A DNA stretch of 64,000 nucleotides, taken from positions 62,001-126,000 of the forward strand of contig NZ_JAHFZZ010000023.1 in assembly GCF_018603905.1 (NCBI RefSeq), in the 5' to 3' direction. The position numbers were made by a program, and so were the translations under genes. This DNA comes from Nonomuraea sp. NEAU-A123 (GTDB taxonomy: Bacteria > Actinomycetota > Actinomycetes > Streptosporangiales > Streptosporangiaceae). Numbering within the stretch: the first letter of the stretch is position 1; each line of letters starts with the position of its first letter. A model generated the notes under the pieces. It did not search any database. It was not told the DNA's origin and was given only the letters and a program-made list of their open reading frames with translations. Of this stretch, positions 59,089-64,000 are shown in pieces.

Positions 59089-59589
59089 ATGGAAGATGCT
59101 GATGTCCAGGTGCCGGTGCATCCCGATCTGGAGCCGATCGCGTTCCTGATCGGCCGCTGGGAGGGCGCCGGTGTCGGGGGTTATCCGACGATCGAGAGCT
59201 TCAACTTCGGTCAGGAGATCGAGTTCGGCCACAACGGCAAGCCGTTCCTGTCGTACGTGAGCCGCACCTGGCTGCTCGACGACGACGGCAACCGGGTCAG
59301 ACCCCTCGCCACCGAGTCCGGATACTGGCGGCCGCAGCCCGACCGGCAGATCGAGGTGCTGCTGGCGCATCCGACCGGCATCGTGGAGATCTACATCGGC
59401 GAGGTCGTCTTCCACAAGATCGAGCTGCGCACCGACGTGGTGGCGCGCACCGCCTCGGCCAAGGAATACACCGCGGGCACCCGCCTGTACGGGCTGGTCA
59501 AGGGCAACCTCATGTGGGCCTATGACATGGCCGCGGTCGGGCACCCGCTCACATCGCACATGTCGGCGGAGCTCAAGAAGGTAGCTTGA
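59089..59589 (+). CDS. Nitrobindin-like heme-binding beta-barrel protein
   Basis: The protein has 166 residues. The signature GxWxGxG is FLIGRWEGAGVGGYPTIESF (about 20-39), and barrel strands include SYVSRTWLLDDDG and VEIYIGEVVFHKIELRTD. Nitrobindins bind ferric heme and isomerise peroxynitrite; the proximal His of the family lies near the C-terminal end, where GHPLTSHMSAELK offers candidates. TACAGT lies 8 nt before ATG 59089 with no ribosome binding site, so the message is probably leaderless. Confidence 0.9.
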   Translation: MEDADVQVPVHPDLEPIAFLIGRWEGAGVGGYPTIESFNFGQEIEFGHNGKPFLSYVSRTWLLDDDGNRVRPLATESGYWRPQPDRQIEVLLAHPTGIVEIYIGEVVFHKIELRTDVVARTASAKEYTAGTRLYGLVKGNLMWAYDMAAVGHPLTSHMSAELKKVA

Positions 59590-59594
59590 TCCAT

Positions 59595-59891
59595 ATGAGC
59601 ACCCCTTTCACCGCTGAGGCGGTCGAGGCGATCAAGCGGCACATGAACGACGACCACGCAGGCGACGCGCTGATCATCGTGCGCGGGCTGGGCGGGCGGC
59701 CCGACGCGACGACCGCGGTCACCAGCGGGGTCGACGGCGAGGCGATCGAGTTCACGATCGACGGCGGCGAGCGGGTCAGGGTGTCGTGGGGGGAGACGCT
59801 GACCGAGCGCCCGCAGGTGCGGATGGCGGTCGTCCGCCTCTACCGCGAAGCCTGCGACAAACTCGGCATCCCGGCCCGGGGCGAGCACTGA
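59595..59891 (+). CDS. DUF2470 (HugZ C-terminal-like) protein
   Basis: The 98-residue protein begins MSTPFTAEAVEAIKRHMNDD, and HMNDDHAGDALIIVRGLGG is the conserved motif of DUF2470, the C-terminal heme-contacting domain of HugZ-type heme oxygenases. Here it stands alone. It lies 5 bp after the nitrobindin stop, so the two are co-transcribed and both point to heme handling. Confidence 0.88.
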   Translation: MSTPFTAEAVEAIKRHMNDDHAGDALIIVRGLGGRPDATTAVTSGVDGEAIEFTIDGGERVRVSWGETLTERPQVRMAVVRLYREACDKLGIPARGEH

Positions 59892-59997
59892 CACAGGGCA
59901 TGAAGAAGGGCCCCAGGCGGCGTTCCACTCGTGATTGAGCGGGCCGGATGGACCACGGACGGGACAGGAATCCCGCCCTCCGGCTGCCGGGGGCCCC

Positions 59998-60061
59998 GGT
60001 GGTTGTCTCGAATTCGCCCAACAGACGAGACATCAGTCCGCGTCGTTAGCGGACAACCACC
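59998..60061. promoter_or_regulatory. Long-range inverted repeat upstream of the Fur-family gene
   Basis: GGTGGTTGTC (59998-60007) and GACAACCACC (60052-60061) are perfect 10-bp inverted arms, 44 bp apart. They lie in the 289-bp spacer between the DUF2470 gene and fur. They could form an RNA stem behind the heme-protein operon or be part of a regulatory region; no T-run follows. Confidence 0.5.
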
Positions 60062-60180
60062 TCGCTAGTCCAACTATGAATCACCATTGTTTGGACCACC
60101 TCCTTTCCGCGTACCCAAGAAGCTATGCGCTCGGTCGCGGAGGGGGCAAGCGATTAATACTCAGCCGTAGACTCGGAGGC

Positions 60181-60594
60181 ATGACGGAGACGCAGTGGCA
60201 CGAAGAACTCCGCGCCAAGGGCTACCGGGTGACCCCTCAGCGACAGCTCGTGCTCGAGGCGGTCAAGGCGCTCGAACACGCCACGCCCGAAGAGATCTCC
60301 GTCAAGGTGCGCGAGACGGCGCGCGGCGTCAACATCTCGACCGTCTACCGCACGCTGGAGCTGCTCGAAGAGCTCGGCATGGTCACCCACACCCACCTCA
60401 GCCACGGCGCCCCCACCTACCACCTGGCGGCCGACGCCGACCACCTGCATCTGGTCTGCCGGGGTTGCGGCGCGGTCAGCGAGATACGCCCGGAGATCGC
60501 CGACGGGCTGGTCAAGGGCCTGGACGAGGAGCTCGGCTTCGTGGCCGACGTACGCCACCTGACCGTCTTCGGCCGCTGCCGCGACTGCCGATAA
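60181..60594 (+). CDS. Fur family metal-dependent regulator
   Basis: The protein has 137 residues. The DNA-binding part is GYRVTPQRQLVLEAVKALEH followed by ISTVYRTLELLEELGMVTHT. The metal part includes ADHLHLVCRGCGAVSEIRPE and the C-terminal GRCRDCR, giving the two-CxxC structural zinc site. Whether it senses Fe, Zn, Ni or peroxide cannot be told. TAGACT lies 7 nt before ATG 60181, so the mRNA is probably leaderless. The heme-related genes lie just upstream. Confidence 0.92.
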   Translation: MTETQWHEELRAKGYRVTPQRQLVLEAVKALEHATPEEISVKVRETARGVNISTVYRTLELLEELGMVTHTHLSHGAPTYHLAADADHLHLVCRGCGAVSEIRPEIADGLVKGLDEELGFVADVRHLTVFGRCRDCR

Positions 60595-60604
60595 CCTGGA
60601 AGGC

Positions 60605-61543
60605 ATGCGTAGCCCTCTGCTCGATCTCCCCGGTGCCGTCGCCGCCGACGGCCCCGACTCCGACGTAGCCGCCCACTACGGTGACCTGTTCGCCGAGCAG
60701 CGGGCGCTGGTCAAGGGCGAGGCGGTGGTCGACCGCAGCAACCGCGAGGTGATCCGCGTCTCCGGGGCGGATCGGCTGAAATGGCTCAACGACCTGACCT
60801 CGCAGAAACTCGACACGCTGGCTCCCGGCGAGTGGACACAGACGCTCGACCTCGACCTCCAGGGCCGCGTCCTGCACCACCTGACGCTGGTCGACGACGG
60901 CGAGACCGTGCTGGCGCACGTCGAGCCCGGCACCGCCGACAGCCTGGTGGCCTACCTCGACCGGATGCGGTTCATGCTCCGCGTCGAGGTGTCGCGCGCC
61001 GACGACCTGGCCGTGCTCTCGTCCGCGACCGAGGACTTCCTGGTGCCGCGCGCCGAGCTGCCCGACCACCTGGGCAGGCCGCTGGCCGGGCTCTGGGCGT
61101 ACGAGGCGCTGCGCATCGAGCAGCACCGCCCTCGGCTCGGCTTCGACACCGACCACAAGACGATTCCGCACGAAGTGGGCTGGATCGGCACCGCCCTCCA
61201 CCTCAGCAAGGGCTGCTACCGGGGCCAGGAGACGGTCGCCCGGGTCCACAATCTGGGGCATCCGCCGCGGCGGCTGGTCTTCCTGCACCTCGACGGCAGC
61301 GTTGACACGCTGCCGTCGCACGGTGCGCCGGTGATCTTCGAGAGCCAGGAGGTGGGGGTGGTCGGTTCCGCCGCCCGCCACCACGAGCTGGGCCCGATCG
61401 CGCTGGCCATGGTCAAGCGGACGGTGCCGGTGGACGCGCCCCTGCTCGCGGGTGGCGTCGCCGCCGCCCAGGAGGTCATCGTCCCACCCGACGCGGGCCG
61501 CAACGTCGCCATCGACCCGGCCATGCGCCGCCGCCTCCGATAA
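60605..61543 (+). CDS. ygfZ: YgfZ/GcvT-like folate-binding iron-sulfur cluster assembly protein
   Basis: The protein has 312 residues. The diagnostic motif K-G-C-[FY]-x-G-Q-E is HLSKGCYRGQETVARVHNLG. The N-terminal GcvT-like fold includes VDRSNREVIRVSGADRLKWL. YgfZ assists maturation or repair of Fe-S proteins with tetrahydrofolate. It starts 10 bp after the fur stop and may be co-transcribed or use its own leaderless promoter (TAACCT 7 nt upstream). Confidence 0.93.
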   Translation: MRSPLLDLPGAVAADGPDSDVAAHYGDLFAEQRALVKGEAVVDRSNREVIRVSGADRLKWLNDLTSQKLDTLAPGEWTQTLDLDLQGRVLHHLTLVDDGETVLAHVEPGTADSLVAYLDRMRFMLRVEVSRADDLAVLSSATEDFLVPRAELPDHLGRPLAGLWAYEALRIEQHRPRLGFDTDHKTIPHEVGWIGTALHLSKGCYRGQETVARVHNLGHPPRRLVFLHLDGSVDTLPSHGAPVIFESQEVGVVGSAARHHELGPIALAMVKRTVPVDAPLLAGGVAAAQEVIVPPDAGRNVAIDPAMRRRLR

Positions 61544-61571
61544 CTCGATCCCCCGCGCGGTGCGGCCAGTT

Positions 61572-61597
61572 CGCCCCTCGCGGGGCGGCCCGTTTTT
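61572..61597 (+). terminator. Intrinsic terminator behind ygfZ
   Basis: CGCCCC-TCGC-GGGGCG forms a tight hairpin (61572-61587) with a flanking GGCC pair, followed by GTTTTT (61592-61597). It lies 29 bp after the ygfZ stop. Confidence 0.88.
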
Positions 61598-61642
61598 ACC
61601 ACCCCAACCATCCTGTACGGCAAGCATGGGGCACCCGCCACC

Positions 61643-61710
61643 CGCCGACCATGGCCGGGGGCCTCCAGGAATACGCCCGCTGATCCCGCACGTGGCCGGC
61701 CGCCGCTACG
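61643..61710 (+). repeat. 68-bp dispersed repeat, copy 2
   Basis: It begins CGCCGACCATGGCCGGGGGC and is about 90% identical to 56838-56905. Like copy 1 it lies between convergent genes. It is not part of any reading frame here. The GGGAT/ATCCC inverted pair of copy 1 is broken (GGAAT). Confidence 0.8.
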
Positions 61711-61826
61711 CGCGCGGGTAATGGGCCCAATACCCCTGCCAGGAGCCATACCGCCCGGCCAGGCCACGGAGCTCTCTGGCCGCCGGCGCGCAGGGCCTTC
61801 GACTGCGCAGATCATCTGCGCGCAGA

Positions 61827-62252
61827 CTATATGTCGAGCACCAGCGTGATCGGTCCGTCGTTGACCAGGGACACCTTCATGTTCGCGCCGAACCTGCCCG
61901 TCTCCACCTGGGCCCCGAGTGCCCTCAGCTCCTCCACCACGGCGTCCACCAGCGGCTCGGCGACCGGTCCAGGGGCGGCGGCCTGCCAGGTGGGCCGCCG
62001 GCCCTTGCGGGCGTCGCCGTACAGGGTGAACTGGCTGATCACCAGGAGCGGCGCCGACACGTCGGAGCAGGACTTCTCGCCGTCCAGGATGCGCAGGCCC
62101 CAGAGCTTGGCGGCGAGCTTGCGCGCCTCGGCGCGCGTGTCGGTGTGCGTGACGCCGACCAGCACGAGCAGCCCCGGCTCGGCGATCGCGCCGACGGTCT
62201 CCCCGTCGACTGCCACGGACGCGGTGCTCACTCGCTGCACGACTGCTCGCAT
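61827..62252 (-). CDS. dtd: D-aminoacyl-tRNA deacylase
   Basis: The protein has 141 residues and matches Dtd throughout: MRAVVQRVSTASVAVDGETV, the active-site SQFTLYGDARKGRRPTWQAA and the cross-subunit Gly-Pro motif VNDGPITLVLD. Dtd removes D-amino acids mischarged on tRNA. It is divergent from the asparaginase gene, 59 bp between starts. Confidence 0.96.
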   Translation of the reverse strand: MRAVVQRVSTASVAVDGETVGAIAEPGLLVLVGVTHTDTRAEARKLAAKLWGLRILDGEKSCSDVSAPLLVISQFTLYGDARKGRRPTWQAAAPGPVAEPLVDAVVEELRALGAQVETGRFGANMKVSLVNDGPITLVLDI

Positions 62253-62311
62253 GGGAACCCATTCTGGCCCAGGACAAAAGCTTCGTAGACTGCGTGCCGA
62301 AAGGGGGCGAA

Positions 62312-63220
62312 ATGTCGCTGGTTGTGGAGGTCGTTCGGTCCGGGTTCGTGGAGTCGACTCATCAGGTGCGCATGCTCACCATGGACGCGGCAGGCGAGCC
62401 GGTCGAGGCGCACGGCGCGGTGCACGTGCCGGCCTCGCCGCGGTCGGCGATGAAGCCGCTCCAGGCCGTCGGCATGCTCCGCGCCGGGCTCGCGCTCGAT
62501 GGCGAACTCCTCGCGCTGGCCTGCGCGTCCCATTCCGGCGAGCCCTACCACGTGGACGGCGTACGGAAGATCCTGGCGGGGGCCGGGCTGGCCGAGTCGG
62601 CGCTGCTCTGCCCGGAGGACTACCCCGCCGACCGGGCGGCGACCGACTACGGCCGCGTCTACATGAACTGCTCGGGCAAGCACGCCGCCATGCTCGCCAC
62701 CTGCGTGCTGAACGACTGGCCGCTCGCCACATACCTGGAGCCGGCGCACCCGCTGCAGCGGACGATCCGCCGCACGGTGGAGGAGCTGACGGGGGAGCGG
62801 GTCGCGGCCTCGGGTGTGGACGGGTGTGGCGCGCCGCTGTTCTTCGTCTCGATGGTGGGTGTGACGCGGGCCTTCCGCGCGCTGCCTCTGGGGGAGGCGG
62901 GCTCGTACGAGCGGCGGATCTTCGACGTCATGCGCGCGCATCCGGAGTGGACGTCCGGCACCATCCGGGCGGAGGCCGAGCTGATGCGGGCCCTGCCGGG
63001 GCTGATGGTCAAGGTGGGCGCGGAGGGGTTCGACGCGTTCGTGTTCGAGGACGGGCGGGCGGGTGCCGTCAAGGTCGAGGACGGCGCCCAGCGGGCCCGC
63101 ATGCCCGTCACGGTGGCCGCCCTGCGCTCGCTCGGCCTGGACTCCCCGGAGCTGGACCCGATGGCCCGCCCGCCGCTGATGGGCGGCGGGCGCGCCGTGG
63201 GCGAACTACGCGTCCGCTGA
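62312..63220 (+). CDS. L-asparaginase II family protein
   Basis: From ATG 62312 the product has 302 residues. The family pattern is clear: VHVPASPRSAMKPLQAVGML, LALACASHSGEPYHVDGVRK, NCSGKHAAMLATC and VDGCGAPLFFVSM. This is the Rhizobium-type (AnsA-like, PF06089) asparaginase, distinct from the E. coli enzymes. It hydrolyses Asn to Asp and ammonia. Purine-rich GGGGGCGAA precedes the ATG. Confidence 0.93.
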   Translation: MSLVVEVVRSGFVESTHQVRMLTMDAAGEPVEAHGAVHVPASPRSAMKPLQAVGMLRAGLALDGELLALACASHSGEPYHVDGVRKILAGAGLAESALLCPEDYPADRAATDYGRVYMNCSGKHAAMLATCVLNDWPLATYLEPAHPLQRTIRRTVEELTGERVAASGVDGCGAPLFFVSMVGVTRAFRALPLGEAGSYERRIFDVMRAHPEWTSGTIRAEAELMRALPGLMVKVGAEGFDAFVFEDGRAGAVKVEDGAQRARMPVTVAALRSLGLDSPELDPMARPPLMGGGRAVGELRVR

Positions 63221-63227
63221 GCGGCCT

Positions 63228-64000
63228 CTAGAGGGTGCGGAACTGGCGGCTGGCCGAGATCGCGCCCGAGGTCGTCGTGGTGAACGTCCGCATCGACCCG
63301 GCGAACTTGGACAGATCCCACTCTGCCGGGCCGTGATACCAGTACAGATTGTCGGAGTTGTGGCCATTGCCGGTGACCGAGGCGACGACCCGCGACCAGT
63401 GCTCCACGCCGTCGAAGATCACGGCGTACGGGAGATAGCGCGAGAACAGCTCCACCCGGTGCTGCTCGGGCACCTCCCCGAGGTCGCCGGAGAACAGGTA
63501 CTCGCGGAAGCCCAGCGTGTGCGCCAGCGCGGCCGAGCCCTTGGCGGTCTTGGCGGGCATGTACTGCCCGCCGACCGCCAGGGCGCCGCCCGCGATGACC
63601 AGCGCCAGGCCCAGCAGGCCGTACGTGGTGAACCAGGCGAGCGCGACCGTGGCCAGCAGGCCCAGGCCGATGAGCGCCACGCCGATGATGGTCCAGCGCG
63701 TGCGCTCGGTGTCGGGACGGCGGGCGAACCACCCCTGCGTCACCACGTCGGTGTAGAGGGCGTCGCGGACCTTGCCCAGATGGCTGGCGAACGAGCCGGA
63801 CAACTGGGACAGCAGCACCATGTCGCGCCCGTCGAAGATGGCGTCGTAGAGCGCCCGCTCGTACGGCAGCAACGTGTTGACCGGCGCGTTCGGCAGCCTG
63901 ACCAGCGTCCAGTCGGGCGCGTCGTAGGCCTGCCGCGGCTGCTCGTCGATCCGCAGGTAGCCGCGGACCGCGAAGTCCACGATCGTCGCGGTGACGTCGA
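63228..64000 (-). CDS. DUF2207-type membrane protein, C-terminal part
   Basis: The frame is open from the window edge to TAG at 63228; the N-terminus lies outside. Visible residues include DFAVRGYLRIDEQPRQAYDA and LLPYERALYDAIFDGRDMVL, both typical of the cytoplasmic part of DUF2207 proteins. Two membrane helices follow (TIIGVALIGLGLLATVALAW; YGLLGLALVIAGGALAVG) and then GFREYLFSGDLGEVPEQHRV, the conserved family segment. It ends with a low-complexity tail. Function unknown. Confidence 0.85.
   Translation of the reverse strand, partial: DVTATIVDFAVRGYLRIDEQPRQAYDAPDWTLVRLPNAPVNTLLPYERALYDAIFDGRDMVLLSQLSGSFASHLGKVRDALYTDVVTQGWFARRPDTERTRWTIIGVALIGLGLLATVALAWFTTYGLLGLALVIAGGALAVGGQYMPAKTAKGSAALAHTLGFREYLFSGDLGEVPEQHRVELFSRYLPYAVIFDGVEHWSRVVASVTGNGHNSDNLYWYHGPAEWDLSKFAGSMRTFTTTTSGAISASRQFRTL

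Overview
The window is high-GC DNA with short intergenic gaps, heavy G/C third-position bias, many GTG starts and many translationally coupled genes. Actinomycete marker families are present: GlnR, the MurT/GatD pair, an LmeA-like protein, a mycoredoxin-like protein, SseC and two or three ECF sigma factors. It reads as a chromosomal segment of a filamentous actinomycete. A Streptosporangiales genus such as Nonomuraea or Streptosporangium is my best guess, but this is inference. I see no rRNA, tRNA or CRISPR array.

Layout. (1) 1-6.2 kb is patchy accessory DNA: the end of a molybdate locus, a DUF998/TetR pair bracketed by two copies of a ~165-bp repeat, a phosphotransferase, a CadD-like exporter, a glycosyltransferase remnant, an SMR efflux/TetR operon with a large palindromic operator, and a frameshifted tandem acetyltransferase. 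(2) 6.2-15.1 kb is one catabolic regulon: FAD oxidase, Gfo/Idh oxidoreductase, HyuB, HyuA, a LacI repressor and an MFS permease. It carries two matching AACGTT-centred operators. (3) 15.1-22.7 kb holds a flavin monooxygenase, small redox and phosphotransferase genes, and a 1169-residue fusion of a Crp-like N-terminus to an NB-ARC/TPR STAND module. (4) 22.8-30.3 kb is a core block: GlnR, a MoaD-like protein, an LmeA-like protein, a sigma/anti-sigma pair, a thioredoxin-like protein, a sulfur-transfer operon headed by a leaderless Cys-containing leader peptide, and an ECF sigma factor coupled to an Ogt-Ada fusion.

(5) 30.4-39.2 kb is a poorly described envelope locus: a multi-pass membrane protein, three coupled single-pass extracytoplasmic proteins, a membrane-anchored protein that looks like a P-loop-less ATPase, and a HerA-like ATPase. 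(6) 39.2-54.8 kb is accessory DNA again: degenerate small genes, a PLP decarboxylase divergent from a MocR regulator that has lost its PLP core, a secreted double-psi barrel protein, divergent MarR-type regulators, a membrane NACHT protein, a clipped AbiEii-type pair, a secreted glycosidase-lectin, and a DUF2992/GH42 junction pseudogene. (7) 54.9-64 kb is housekeeping: murT-gatD, an ECF42-type sigma factor with its DGPF partner, DsrE, nitrobindin, Fur, ygfZ, dtd, asparaginase and a DUF2207-type protein running off the end.

Many genes have a TANNNT-like -10 hexamer 6-8 nt before the start codon and no Shine-Dalgarno sequence, so leaderless transcription seems common. Two families of dispersed non-coding repeats recur between genes. 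The strongest candidates for new biology are the envelope ATPase locus (30.4-39.2 kb), the ECF/Ogt-Ada pair (28.4-29.7 kb), the leaderless Cys leader (26.5 kb) and the Crp-STAND fusion (19.2-22.7 kb).
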